NCBI RefSeq assembly: GCF_001990265.1
Contig: NZ_LYVN01000019.1
Location: 1 to 44,176 of the forward strand
Direction of reading: 5' to 3'
DNA from: Sphingopyxis sp. KK2
GTDB taxonomy: Bacteria; Pseudomonadota; Alphaproteobacteria; Sphingomonadales; Sphingomonadaceae
Length of the DNA stretch: 44,176 nucleotides
The notes under the pieces are model-generated. The model had not been told where the DNA came from. It searched no databases and saw nothing but the letters and a program-made list of their open reading frames with translations. The translations under genes were made by a program, and so were the position numbers. Shown piece after piece: positions 34,164-42,044 of the stretch (position 1 is its first letter; each line of letters starts with the position of its first letter).

Positions 34164-35459
34164 TCAGGGCGCGAGCGTCGCCTGCGACGCGGCGGGCGCC
34201 TGGCCGGCGCCGGTCGGCGCGGCGGGCGCGGCCTTGGGCCGGATCATAGTCGGTTTAGCCGTCACCTTGCCACCCGGCTGGGCGAACTGGATGCCCTGCA
34301 CGATCACCCGGTCGTCCGCCTTCAGCCCCGAGCGGATGACGCGCAGCCCCGCGACGAGCGGTCCGGTCTCGACCGGCCGCGCCGCGACGGTGCCGTCCTT
34401 GCCGACCACGAACAGCTGCTTGCGCGCCTGATCGGTGCGCACCGCGGCGTCGGGGACGAGCAACGCCGACACGGTGCCGCCCTGCGCAAGGCGCATATTG
34501 CCGAACATGCCGGGGGTCAGGAAATTGTCGGGATTGTCGATCACCGCGCGGACGCGCAGCGTGCCCGAATTGCCGTTGATCGCATTGTCGGAGAAATCGA
34601 CGCGGCCCTTCCAGCGATAGTCGCTTTCATCTTGCAGACGGATCTCGACCTGCTGCGCCGCGCCGCCGCCGGCCTGGCGCTCGCGCTGCCCCTTGAGGAA
34701 CAGCGCCTCCGAACTGTCGAAGTTGAAATAGATCGGATCGAGCGCGTTGATCGTGGTGAGCAGGCTGCCGCCCGGGCCCTCGCCCGCGGCGACGAGATTG
34801 CCCGCATCGACGCGGCGGTCGGAGATGCGGCCGCTGATCGGCGCACGAACCTGCGTGAATTCGACGTCGAGCGAGCGCGAGCGGACGCGGGCATCGGCGG
34901 CGGCGAGCGCCGCCGAGGCGGCGCGCACCCTGGCGTTCAACTGGTCGAGGTCGCTTTGCGAAATCGCCTCGTCGGCGATCAAGCGGTTGGCGCGCGCGAG
35001 GTTGACGCGCGCGAGTTCGAGGTCGCTGCGCGCGCTCGCGGCGTCGGCACGCGCCTCGGCGAGCGCGGCGTTGAACGGGCGCGCGTCGAGGGTGAAGAGC
35101 AGCTGGCCCTTGCGGACGATCTGGCCGTCGGTGAAGTGGACGCCGACGAGTTCGCCCGAGACGCGCGGACGCACCTCGACCGCGCGGCTCGCCTCGAAGC
35201 GGCCGACATAATCGTCCCATTGGGTGATGTCGCGCACCAGCGGCGCGGCGACGGTGACGACCGGGATCGGCGGCGCGGCGACCGCGGCATTGTCGCGGCT
35301 GGCGAGGGCGTAGCCGCCGGCGACGACGAGCGCGAGCGGCAGGCCGACGGCGAGGCCGCGACGCCAGCGGTTCGGGGCTTTTCCGGGGGCAGCGGCCGTA
35401 CCGGGGACGAGTTCGACCTCCCGCGCTTTCGCGCGGTCGAAGGGGGAGAGCATGTTCAT
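34164..35459 (-). CDS. RND periplasmic adaptor (membrane fusion protein)
   Basis: The 431-residue protein has a membrane anchor (about 34-52: GLAVGLPLALVVAGGYALAS), then biotinyl-lipoyl and alpha-hairpin regions (VEVRPRVSGELVGVHFTDGQ; LFTLDARPFNAALAEARADA; coiled coil to about 200), then beta-barrel and membrane-proximal domains (APISGRISDRRVDAGN; NFDSSEALFLKGQ; GMFGNMRLA). The C-terminus is Ala/Pro-rich. It bridges the RND pump and the outer-membrane factor. Met1 (35459) or Met3 may be the start. The upstream 137-aa gene ends 5 bases before it, so they are one transcript. Confidence 0.95.
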   Translation of the reverse strand: MNMLSPFDRAKAREVELVPGTAAAPGKAPNRWRRGLAVGLPLALVVAGGYALASRDNAAVAAPPIPVVTVAAPLVRDITQWDDYVGRFEASRAVEVRPRVSGELVGVHFTDGQIVRKGQLLFTLDARPFNAALAEARADAASARSDLELARVNLARANRLIADEAISQSDLDQLNARVRAASAALAAADARVRSRSLDVEFTQVRAPISGRISDRRVDAGNLVAAGEGPGGSLLTTINALDPIYFNFDSSEALFLKGQRERQAGGGAAQQVEIRLQDESDYRWKGRVDFSDNAINGNSGTLRVRAVIDNPDNFLTPGMFGNMRLAQGGTVSALLVPDAAVRTDQARKQLFVVGKDGTVAARPVETGPLVAGLRVIRSGLKADDRVIVQGIQFAQPGGKVTAKPTMIRPKAAPAAPTGAGQAPAASQATLAP

Positions 35460-35464
35460 TGTCG

Positions 35465-35878
35465 TTACTTTCGGAAGAGGCGCGTGCTGAGCACTTCGGC
35501 AATGCGGCGGCCGAGCAGGTCATAATGGTCGGCGCTGAAACCGGCGGCGAAGAAATCGTCGATCTGCACGATCGTCACGGCATAGCCATGGTGCCAGGTG
35601 AGCACCGCCATGCGGCGCAGCGCCTCGAGCTTCGGGTCGGCGAGCCGGCGGTTGTAGCTTTCGCCGAAGATCGCGCCGAGCAGCTTGCCGACGCGGCCGG
35701 GCTCGCGGAGCGATGATGGCCGGTCGTGACGCGCAAGCATCACGACCGACCATTCGAGCGCCGTAAAGCCAGCGGGTTTGGCTTTGGGCGCTGCGGGGGC
35801 CGCCACGGGGGCAAGGGCGGCGACCCGGGAGGGAGCAAGCGCGAAGTCGAGCGCTTCGTTGACGGCAAGATAGGCCAT
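35465..35878 (-). CDS. unknown 137-aa protein, first gene of the RND operon
   Basis: The protein has an Ala/Pro-rich N-terminal third (residues 15-40) and a folded C-terminal part: FTALEWSVVMLARHDRPSSL, AIFGESYNRRLADPKLEALRR and HYDLLGRRIAEVL. It has no signal peptide or membrane helix. AAGGAGG precedes ATG 35878. It is the first gene after the operon promoter and is 5 bases from the adaptor gene. I do not recognise the family. A cytoplasmic regulator or substrate-linked factor is possible, but nothing shows it. Confidence 0.75.
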   Translation of the reverse strand: MAYLAVNEALDFALAPSRVAALAPVAAPAAPKAKPAGFTALEWSVVMLARHDRPSSLREPGRVGKLLGAIFGESYNRRLADPKLEALRRMAVLTWHHGYAVTIVQIDDFFAAGFSADHYDLLGRRIAEVLSTRLFRK

Positions 35879-36125
35879 GGCGGGTCCTCCTTGGATGGGG
35901 GTGCCGGGCGCAAGGGGGCTCAGGCCCCGGGACGCTTGCGCCCGGCGAGGGGAGATTTCGGATGAGCGGAAGGGTTCGTCCGCCGCGTGAAAACGGGGTC
36001 CGTCGCCTGTCCGTGAATGTCTGCTTGTTTGCCCGGGTGGTCCCTAGGCGGTTCTACATGTCCGTTTGCGCATCGGCGTTCCCTTCGCGTCATCGCAGCC
36101 GGTCGAACCGTCCAGCCACCTTCTG

Positions 36126-36139
36126 TACTGTCCGGTATA
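36126..36139. promoter_or_regulatory. operator candidate B (overlaps RND operon -10)
   Basis: TACTGTCCGGTATA, read on the minus strand as TATACCGGACAGTA, shares 11 of 14 bases with site A (TATACCGCGCGGTA). It overlaps the -10 of the RND operon promoter, where a bound TetR repressor would block transcription. Confidence 0.55.
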
Positions 36140-36163
36140 TAACCCGGATCAGCCTTGCGTCAA
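36136..36163 (-). promoter_or_regulatory. sigma-70-type promoter of the RND operon
   Basis: On the minus strand TTGACG (36158-36163) is followed after 16 bases by TATATA (36136-36141). Transcription would start near 36128 and run through a leader of about 250 bases to the 137-aa gene. Operator candidates A and B flank or overlap it. Confidence 0.7.
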
Positions 36164-36169
36164 GAGTTT

Positions 36170-36183
36170 TATACCGCGCGGTA
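36170..36183. promoter_or_regulatory. operator candidate A, palindromic
   Basis: TATACCGCGCGGTA contains the perfect 12-bp palindrome TACCGCGCGGTA (36172-36183). It lies just upstream of the RND operon -35 and is the most symmetric of three related sites around the efflux regulator, as expected of a TetR dimer site. Confidence 0.6.
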
Positions 36184-36228
36184 CGAAATATTTTTAATCG
36201 GGCGTTCAGCCAGGCTTTCAGGCGCCCG

Positions 36229-36852
36229 TCAGGGGCTGGGCCACAAGGTCATGCTGGTATCGACCAGACGTTCGAGCTCGGCGCGGGTCGCGCCGGCGCC
36301 CGCCTGTACCGTGATGCCCTGGAGCAGCGCATAGAGCACGCTGGTCAGCCCCTCGGCATCGACATGCGCGGGGATGTCGCCTTCGGCCTTGGCGCGTTCG
36401 AAGCGCTCGACGAGCAGGCGCTGCGACGAGGCGCGGCGGCGCACGACATCGGCCTTGATCGACTCGGCCTCGGGGCTGCACGCGAGCGACGAGATCAGCC
36501 CCATGCACCCCTTGGGATCGCTGGTGCCGCCATGGACGTCGATCGCGCCATGCAGATAATATTCGGCGACCTTGCGCGCCGTCGGCTGTTCGAGCGCGGC
36601 GCGGCCATATTCGAGCTTTTCCTGCTCGTACAAATCCAAAGCCTTGTGAAACAGCGCTTCCTTGTTGCCGAAGGCGGCGTAGAGGCTGGGCTTGGTGATG
36701 CCCATCGCCTCGGTCAGGTCGGTCATCGACGCGCCGTCATAGCCCTTCGCCCAGAAGACGTGGAGCGCCTCGGCGAGCGCCTGATCGACGCAGAATTCGC
36801 GCGGGCGACCCTTTTGCCCGGAGGCCGGGGCGGAGATGACATCCTGTTCCAT
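36229..36852 (-). CDS. TetR-family repressor, probable regulator of the RND operon
   Basis: The 207-residue protein has a TetR N-terminal DNA-binding domain (about 20-75) with a clear helix-turn-helix, SMTDLTEAMGITKPSLYAAF, followed by GNKEALFHKALDLYE. The C-terminal ligand domain (YYLHGAIDVHGGTSDPKGCMG) resembles the AcrR-like, YxiZ/TetR_C_11 type group. The gene lies upstream of and in the same direction as the efflux operon but has its own promoter. Its start codon is about 3 bases from the predicted transcript start, so the mRNA may be leaderless. Operator candidate C overlaps its promoter, suggesting autoregulation. Confidence 0.92.
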   Translation of the reverse strand: MEQDVISAPASGQKGRPREFCVDQALAEALHVFWAKGYDGASMTDLTEAMGITKPSLYAAFGNKEALFHKALDLYEQEKLEYGRAALEQPTARKVAEYYLHGAIDVHGGTSDPKGCMGLISSLACSPEAESIKADVVRRRASSQRLLVERFERAKAEGDIPAHVDAEGLTSVLYALLQGITVQAGAGATRAELERLVDTSMTLWPSP

Positions 36853-36865
36853 AACGGTCGGTATA
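36852..36865. promoter_or_regulatory. operator candidate C at the tetR start
   Basis: TAACGGTCGGTATA, on the minus strand TATACCGACCGTTA, shares 11 of 14 bases with site A. It lies between the tetR -10 and its start codon, a usual place for autorepression. Confidence 0.5.
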
Positions 36866-36889
36866 TAATAAGCCGGCCACGAAAGTCCA
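36862..36889 (-). promoter_or_regulatory. promoter of the tetR gene
   Basis: On the minus strand TGGACT (36884-36889) is followed after 16 bases by TATATA (36862-36867). The same -10 and spacer are used by the RND operon promoter. The predicted start point falls about 3 bases before the ATG. Confidence 0.5.
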
Positions 36890-36912
36890 GAGGGGGGTCG
36901 CGACCTTTGGCT

Positions 36913-36934
36913 CCCCTCCCGCAGGCGGGAGGGG
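36913..36934. repeat. GC-rich hairpin after the FAD-protein gene
   Basis: CCCCTCCCG pairs with CGGGAGGGG over CAGG. It lies 14 bases after the stop of the minus-strand FAD/NAD(P)-binding gene and has no T-run. It may help end transcription, or be one more REP-type hairpin like those near 20 kb. Confidence 0.5.
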
Positions 36935-36948
36935 AAAGGGGGAAGCGC

Positions 36949-38352
36949 CTAAAGCCCCTCGCCCCCCGTCCAGTGCGCGTTGACCAGCCGCCGCGCGAGC
37001 GCGCTGACCTGGGTGCGGATGTCGGGGACCGCGACGACTTCCCACAGGTCGCCGCGCGTCATCGGGCCGATCGCGAGGATATGTTCGGCGGGGCGGCCGT
37101 CGCGGTTCATGACATGGCCGTCGCGATCGATGTCGAGCCCGAGGCGCAGCGCGTCGGGGCGGATCAGCCCCTGCTTGAGCAGCCGGCGGACGAGCGGATC
37201 GGTCGCGCGCAGCAGGTCGCCCTGCGGCCCGGTGCAATTGACGATGCGCGCCACGTCGAGCCGCTGGCGGCGATCCTCGCCGCGCGGGCGCCAGTGGACC
37301 GCGACGCTGTCGACGCTGCCCGCGACCTCCTCGATCTTGCCGGCGCGGAAGACCAGCCGGCGCTCGGCGATCAGCGCGTCGATGCGGTCGGCGACCGGCG
37401 GCGCGAGCCGGTGGCGGTGGACGTCCCAGAAGGGGCGGAGGTGGCGCAGGAACCGCTGGCGCTTTTCGGCGTCGGCCGACGCCCACATCATCTGGGTGAT
37501 CGGGCGGATCGAATCGACCGTCAGGCGCCAGTCGTCCTCTGCCGCGCCGGTGCGCGCCCAGCGCACGAGTTCGGAGAGTTCGGGCGCGGGCTTGGCGAGG
37601 ATCGGGCGGACCGGCGCGAGGCCGTCGACATGGCGGTGCGGACGCAGCCCGCGGCGCGACATCGCGACGATGCGCCCCGCAAAACCGTTCGACACGAGCC
37701 GCAGTACGACGTCGACCGCGGTCAGCCCGGTGCCGACGACGAGCACCATATCGTCGGGCTTCAGCCCCTCGGCGAGCGGCCCCGTCCAGGGATCGCCGAC
37801 ATAGTGGAGCGGCGCGAGTCCGGCGCGCGCGATCGCGGGATGGTCGTGCGGCGGCAGATTGCCGATCGCGAGCGCGACCCTGTCGGCCTCGATCAGCCCG
37901 CCGTTGACGAGCCCCAGCGTGACCTTGCCGCCATGTTCGGCGATGTCGAGCACCTCGTCGTCGACCAGTTGCAGCCGCCGGCCATATTTTTCCATCGCCT
38001 GCCCCAGCGTCTCGCGCAGGTAGCGGCCATAGGTCGCGCGGCTGACGAAGGCCTTGTCGCAGCCGAGGCCGCGTGCCGCGAGCCAGTCGCAGAAATGGTG
38101 CGGACGGTCGGGGAAGGCGCTCATATTTCCGGCGCGGACGTTGAGCAGGTGGTCGGCGTCGGGGCTGCTGTAGGCGACGCCGGCGCCCATGCGCTGGCGG
38201 TCGCGCTCGATCAGCAGCACCTCGACGTCATCCTGTTCGAGCAGGTTGATCGCGAGCAAAGTCCCCGAAAAGCCCGCGCCGACGATCGCGACGCGGGTCG
38301 CGGTGCGAAAACGCGGGCGCGGGCCCTGCAGCATCGTGCCGTCGAACTTCAT
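36949..38352 (-). CDS. FAD/NAD(P)-binding oxidoreductase coupled to a TauD-type gene
   Basis: The 467-residue protein has an N-terminal Rossmann motif (VAIVGAGFSGTLLAINLL) for FAD, YSSPDADHLLNVRAGNMSAF, and a second dinucleotide site near the middle (VLVVGTGLTAVDVVL). Late elements are RIVNCTGPQGD and ILAIGPMTRGDLWEVVAVPD. It resembles the FAD-NAD(P)-binding PF13454-type proteins of unknown substrate. ATG 38352 (MKFDGTML) overlaps the stop of the upstream dioxygenase gene, so the two are translationally coupled and probably act on the same substrate. The substrate is unknown. Confidence 0.85.
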   Translation of the reverse strand: MKFDGTMLQGPRPRFRTATRVAIVGAGFSGTLLAINLLEQDDVEVLLIERDRQRMGAGVAYSSPDADHLLNVRAGNMSAFPDRPHHFCDWLAARGLGCDKAFVSRATYGRYLRETLGQAMEKYGRRLQLVDDEVLDIAEHGGKVTLGLVNGGLIEADRVALAIGNLPPHDHPAIARAGLAPLHYVGDPWTGPLAEGLKPDDMVLVVGTGLTAVDVVLRLVSNGFAGRIVAMSRRGLRPHRHVDGLAPVRPILAKPAPELSELVRWARTGAAEDDWRLTVDSIRPITQMMWASADAEKRQRFLRHLRPFWDVHRHRLAPPVADRIDALIAERRLVFRAGKIEEVAGSVDSVAVHWRPRGEDRRQRLDVARIVNCTGPQGDLLRATDPLVRRLLKQGLIRPDALRLGLDIDRDGHVMNRDGRPAEHILAIGPMTRGDLWEVVAVPDIRTQVSALARRLVNAHWTGGEGL

Positions 38353-39242
38353 CGTCTGACCACGTCGCCCGACACGGTGACGCGTTCGAGCGCGCGATAT
38401 TCGGGCCAATAGTCGCCGACCGCATAATGCTGGGTCGAACGATTGTCCCAGATGCCGATCGCATTGGGGGTCCAGCGGAAGCGCACCTGATATTCGGGCA
38501 CCTTGATCCGGTCGAAGAGCAGGCGGAGCAGGCTGTCGCTCTCCTCCTCCGGGATGTCGACGATGCGGCTGGTGAAGGTGTAGTTGACGTAGAGGATCTT
38601 TTCGCCCGTTTCGGGGTGGGTACGCACCACCGGGTGGCGCACCGGCGGGAAGTCGCGCGCGAGCTGCGCCCGCTTTTCCTCCGAGACGCGGCCGCCGAAG
38701 CTGCGCACGATGTCATGCTCGGCCTCGAGCCCCGCGATGCGGTCCTTCACCGGTTGCGGCAGCCCGGCGTATGCCGCGGCGGTGTCGGCCCACATCGTGT
38801 CGCCGCCGAGCGGCGGCAATGTCCGCGCGCGCAGGATCGAGGCGATCGACGGCCGCTGGCGGAAGGTCACGTCGGTGTGCCATTTGTTATAGGCCTGGAA
38901 GGGCGCGAGCGTCTCGGCGGTGAGTTGCACGCCCTCGACGCCTTCGATCCGCAGGATTTCGGGATAGCCCTCGACATGCGGGATCACCGGATGGCCCTCG
39001 AGCTCGCCGAACAATTCGCCGAGCCGGACATGGCCGTCGTAGCTGATGTCCTGGTCGCGGAAGAAGACGACCTTGAAGCGCAGCCAGGCGGCGTGGAGCC
39101 ATTCGGCCTCGGCATCGGTCAGCGGGCGGTCGAGGTCGAGCCCGGCGATCTCGGCGCCGAGCGTCGGGGTCGAGGGCGACAGGACGATGCCCAGCGAGTG
39201 GGCCTGTTCGAAAATGTCGGGTGTCTGCGGCAAACTGGCCAT
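38349..39242 (-). CDS. TauD/TfdA-family Fe(II)/2-oxoglutarate dioxygenase
   Basis: The 297-residue protein has the facial triad: His122 and Asp124 in KWHTDVTF and His272 in STQHYAVGDY; Arg287 in ALERVTVSGD binds 2-oxoglutarate. Full length is normal for the family, whose members hydroxylate taurine, sulfonates, sulfate esters, aryloxyacetates or amino-acid derivatives. ATG 39242 (MASLPQTP) is the conserved-length start; an upstream ATG would add 25 unlike residues. The gene is first in a two-gene unit with the FAD-binding protein. The substrate cannot be read. Confidence 0.92.
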   Translation of the reverse strand: MASLPQTPDIFEQAHSLGIVLSPSTPTLGAEIAGLDLDRPLTDAEAEWLHAAWLRFKVVFFRDQDISYDGHVRLGELFGELEGHPVIPHVEGYPEILRIEGVEGVQLTAETLAPFQAYNKWHTDVTFRQRPSIASILRARTLPPLGGDTMWADTAAAYAGLPQPVKDRIAGLEAEHDIVRSFGGRVSEEKRAQLARDFPPVRHPVVRTHPETGEKILYVNYTFTSRIVDIPEEESDSLLRLLFDRIKVPEYQVRFRWTPNAIGIWDNRSTQHYAVGDYWPEYRALERVTVSGDVVRR

Positions 39243-39384
39243 GGCGCGATCCTTCTGGTCGATGGACTGGAAAGCGGTCGATTCGTGTCGTCCCGACAGC
39301 CCGCGATCATAATTCAACCAGTTTGATTGACAAGGGTTGCGCGACAGCCCGCGCGAAAGCCACGACTGGTCGCAGAATCGATGG

Positions 39385-39849
39385 TCAGGCGATCGGCAGC
39401 GCGCTGGTCGACTTGATTTCGGACAAGGCGACGGTCGAGTTGATTTCCTGCACGCCCGGAAGCTTGCTCAGCCGGTCGAAGAAGAATTTCTCATAGGCGT
39501 CGATATCCTTCGCGACGATGCGCAGCATGAAATCGGTGCTGCCCATCAGCACGAAACAGTCGAGCACTTCGGGAAAGCCCTGAATCGCGGCGCCGAACTC
39601 GTCGAGATTGGCGCGGCCATGCGCGTTCAGCTTCACCTGCGCGAAGATATGCGCGTTGAGCCCGACCTTGCGCCGATCGACGAGCGCGACGCGGGCGCGG
39701 ATATAGCCCTCCTGCTCGAGCCGGTTGATCCGCCGCCAGCAGGGGGTCGCCGACAGCCCGACACGCTCGGCGAGTTCGGCGGTGGTCAGGCTCGCGTCCG
39801 CTTGCAATTCGCGGAGGATTTTCTTCTCGAAGGGGTCAAGGTCGGTCAT
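39385..39849 (-). CDS. Lrp/AsnC-family transcriptional regulator
   Basis: The 154-residue protein has an N-terminal helix-turn-helix (LTTAELAERVGLSATPCWRR) and a C-terminal RAM domain (about 70-150; VKLNAHGRANLDEFGAAIQG, DFMLRIVAKDIDAYEKFFFD). It is divergent from an amino-acid dehydrogenase gene, its probable target, as for many BkdR/Lrp-type local regulators. The 119-base gap is AT-rich and should hold both promoters. The effector is probably an amino acid. Confidence 0.93.
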   Translation of the reverse strand: MTDLDPFEKKILRELQADASLTTAELAERVGLSATPCWRRINRLEQEGYIRARVALVDRRKVGLNAHIFAQVKLNAHGRANLDEFGAAIQGFPEVLDCFVLMGSTDFMLRIVAKDIDAYEKFFFDRLSKLPGVQEINSTVALSEIKSTSALPIA

Positions 39850-39968
39850 ACCTTCTCATATTATCGTGATTTCGAGATTATTTAACCCATATCGGCGATT
39901 TTTCCAGCCATTTGGGGCAAGTTTCTCCCCGCCCGCCCCGCCATAAGCGGCGGGCAAGGAGATTTCCC

Positions 39969-41021
39969 ATGGTCGTACAAGTTTCGCGCCTGACACCCGC
40001 CGCCGAGGTCGTGCGCCTCGAAGACAAGGCCGCCGGCCTCGACGGGGTCATCGTGATCCATTCGACCCGGCTCGGCCCCGGCGCCGGCGGCTGCCGTTTC
40101 TGGCATTATCCCGACCTCGCCGCCGCGAGTGCCGATGCCTTCCGGCTCGCCGAGGGCATGAGTTACAAAAATGCGATGGCGGGCCTGCCCTTCGGCGGCG
40201 CCAAGGCGGTGCTCCGCCGTCCCGCCGGCGATTTCGACCGCGAGGCGCTGTTCCGCGCCTTTGGCCGCGCGGTCGCCGCGCTCGGCGGCTCCTATGTCAC
40301 CGCCGAGGATGTCGGCACCAGTGTCGCCGACATGCGCAGCGTCGCCGCGGAGACTCGCCACGTTTCGGGGATCGAGGCCGATGCGCGGCGCGCCGGCGGC
40401 GATCCGTCGCCCTGGACCGCGCAGGGTGTGTTCGACGCGATGGCGGCGGGTGCCGCGCACGCCTTCGGATCGAGCCTGAAAGGGCTGACCGTCGCGGTGC
40501 AGGGCACGGGCAATGTCGGCGCCGAACTGTGTCGCCGCCTCGCCGATGCGGGCGCCGAGCTGGTGATCGCCGACGTGAGTCCCGACCGCCGCGACCGGCT
40601 GGAAAAGATCCTCGGCGCGCGGGTCGTCGATGTCGCCGACATCCACAGGGTCGAGGCCGACATCTTCGCGCCGTGCGCGCTCGGCGGCGCACTGACCCCC
40701 GAGAGCGTCGGCGCGATGAAGGCGCGGCTCGTCTGCGGCGGCGCGAACAACCAGCTCGCCACCCCCGAGGTCGCCGAGCTGATGGTGAAGCGCGGCATCG
40801 CCTATGTCCCCGACTATGTCGCCAATGCCGGCGGGATCATCAGCGTGTCGGCCGAATATCTGGGCGAGAATCGCGCGCATGTCGTCGCGCGCGTCGCGCA
40901 GATCGGCCCGCGCGTCGCCGCGCTGCTCGAAGAGGCGGCGGGATGCCGCCTGTCGCCCGCGCTGGTCGCCGACCGCATGGCCGAGCGGCTGATCAGCGGC
41001 GTCGACCGGGTCGCGGCTTGA
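39969..41021 (+). CDS. Leu/Phe/Val-type amino-acid dehydrogenase
   Basis: The 350-residue protein belongs to the Glu/Leu/Phe/Val dehydrogenase family. Lys67 and Lys79 lie in GMSYKNAMAGLPFGGAKA, the first for carboxylate binding and the second catalytic. TAEDVGTSVADM and the NAD-binding motif VQGTGNVGAEL follow. It oxidatively deaminates an amino acid with NAD+ to the 2-oxo acid. Length fits leucine or phenylalanine dehydrogenases better than glutamate dehydrogenase. ATG 39969 has AAGGAG upstream. The stop overlaps the TTG of the small ACT-like gene. Confidence 0.92.
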   Translation: MVVQVSRLTPAAEVVRLEDKAAGLDGVIVIHSTRLGPGAGGCRFWHYPDLAAASADAFRLAEGMSYKNAMAGLPFGGAKAVLRRPAGDFDREALFRAFGRAVAALGGSYVTAEDVGTSVADMRSVAAETRHVSGIEADARRAGGDPSPWTAQGVFDAMAAGAAHAFGSSLKGLTVAVQGTGNVGAELCRRLADAGAELVIADVSPDRRDRLEKILGARVVDVADIHRVEADIFAPCALGGALTPESVGAMKARLVCGGANNQLATPEVAELMVKRGIAYVPDYVANAGGIISVSAEYLGENRAHVVARVAQIGPRVAALLEEAAGCRLSPALVADRMAERLISGVDRVAA

Positions 41022-41260
41022 GCCAGCGCTTCGAAATCTGGATGCAGGACGACCCGCAGGCGCTGCTCCGCGTCGTCGGGCTGTTCGCGCAGCGTTCGCT
41101 GGTGCCCGAGGCGCTCACCGCCGAACGCGCCGATGACGGGCTGCGAATCATGGTCGAGGTCGCGGGGGTCGACGCGAAGGGCGCCGACATATTGGTCGCG
41201 CGGCTGCGCGAAGCCGTGCTGGTGATCGACGCCGGGCGGCGCGAGGCAACGCCCGCCTGA
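41018..41260 (+). CDS. small ACT-like protein coupled to the amino-acid dehydrogenase
   Basis: The 80-residue frame reads SQRFEIWMQDDPQALLRVVG after the start and continues VMVEVAGVDA-like strands, matching a single ACT fold (beta-alpha-beta-beta-alpha-beta). The first strand needs the TTG start at 41018, which overlaps the dehydrogenase TGA; ATG 41042 would cut it. ACT domains bind amino acids, so it may sense the substrate of its partner. The coupling is seen; the role is inferred. Confidence 0.75.
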   Translation: MSQRFEIWMQDDPQALLRVVGLFAQRSLVPEALTAERADDGLRIMVEVAGVDAKGADILVARLREAVLVIDAGRREATPA

Positions 41261-41267
41261 CGCCTAT

Positions 41268-41927
41268 TTAGCGAGCACGCGCGGGGGTACGGCGGCGGCT
41301 GCGTTTGCGGTCGCTGCGCCCCAAGACCCGCGCGCCGATCGCCGCCGCCGCGATGGTGAGCAAAGCCACGACCACGCCCATGCCGAGCAGATGCGCCTCG
41401 GTCACATGCTCGACCGAGCCGAGGCTCTTCACCGCGAAATAGCCGGGCGCGAACATCACCGGCACCCACAGGATCGCCGAGGTGACATTGGCGATCTGGA
41501 ACCGGCGGTGCTGCATGTCCATGACCCCGGCGACGAGCGGGATCGTCGCACGGACCGGACCGAGAAAGCGCCCGGCAAAGATCGACAGAAAGCCGTAACG
41601 GCGAAAGAAGAGCCGCGCCCGCGCCACCATCTGGCGGTGCCGGTTGAGCGGCCAGCGCCGATAGACCGACGGGCCGATCCGGCGCCCGAGCGCATAGGAT
41701 ATCCAGTCGCCGAGACAGGCACCGACGATCGCCCAGCCGATGATCCACAAAGGTTCGACCGCGCCCATGCCGATCAAGCCGCCAACCGCGATCATCAGCG
41801 CGGTCGCCGGAATGAAAAGCCCGACGAGGGCGAGCGATTCGCCGAAAGCGAGAAGGCCGACGATCGGCCCCGCCCACATCCCGTGTTGCGCGATAAACGC
41901 CGTCGCGCGCGGGATCAGATCGTCCAC
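41268..41927 (-). CDS. DedA-family membrane protein
   Basis: The 219-residue protein has about five hydrophobic segments and the DedA signature GRFLGPVRATIPLVAGVMDM, with FGESLALVGLFIPATALM near the N-terminus. Members are thought to be lipid flippases (undecaprenyl phosphate or phospholipid) needed for envelope integrity. The C-terminal tail is strongly basic. It is convergent with the ACT-like gene after 7 bases, with no visible terminator between them. Confidence 0.92.
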   Translation of the reverse strand: MDDLIPRATAFIAQHGMWAGPIVGLLAFGESLALVGLFIPATALMIAVGGLIGMGAVEPLWIIGWAIVGACLGDWISYALGRRIGPSVYRRWPLNRHRQMVARARLFFRRYGFLSIFAGRFLGPVRATIPLVAGVMDMQHRRFQIANVTSAILWVPVMFAPGYFAVKSLGSVEHVTEAHLLGMGVVVALLTIAAAAIGARVLGRSDRKRSRRRTPARAR

Positions 41928-42044
41928 ATATCCTCCTGTCGGGCACCCGAAGACGATGCCGCCGCGCCGACTATAGCGGGCGGCGGCATCGCGCCGATGA
42001 CGGCGTCATTCGGATCGTCGCACGAATGCCACGGCCCGTGCGGC

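Larger units (their letters stand above)
35879..36228. other. 350-base control region between the RND operon and tetR
   Basis: No gene is supported here. The right half (36126-36183) holds the operon promoter and two operator candidates listed separately. The left part (35879-36125) is a leader of about 250 bases on the minus strand with GC-rich short inverted repeats but no clear riboswitch or small reading frame that I can support. Confidence 0.6.

Noticed and set aside
31933-34431. 832-codon open frame on the plus strand over the RND pump gene
   Set aside because: It is antisense to a strongly conserved AcrB-type gene; composition is Asp/Arg/Gly/His-rich with no domain.
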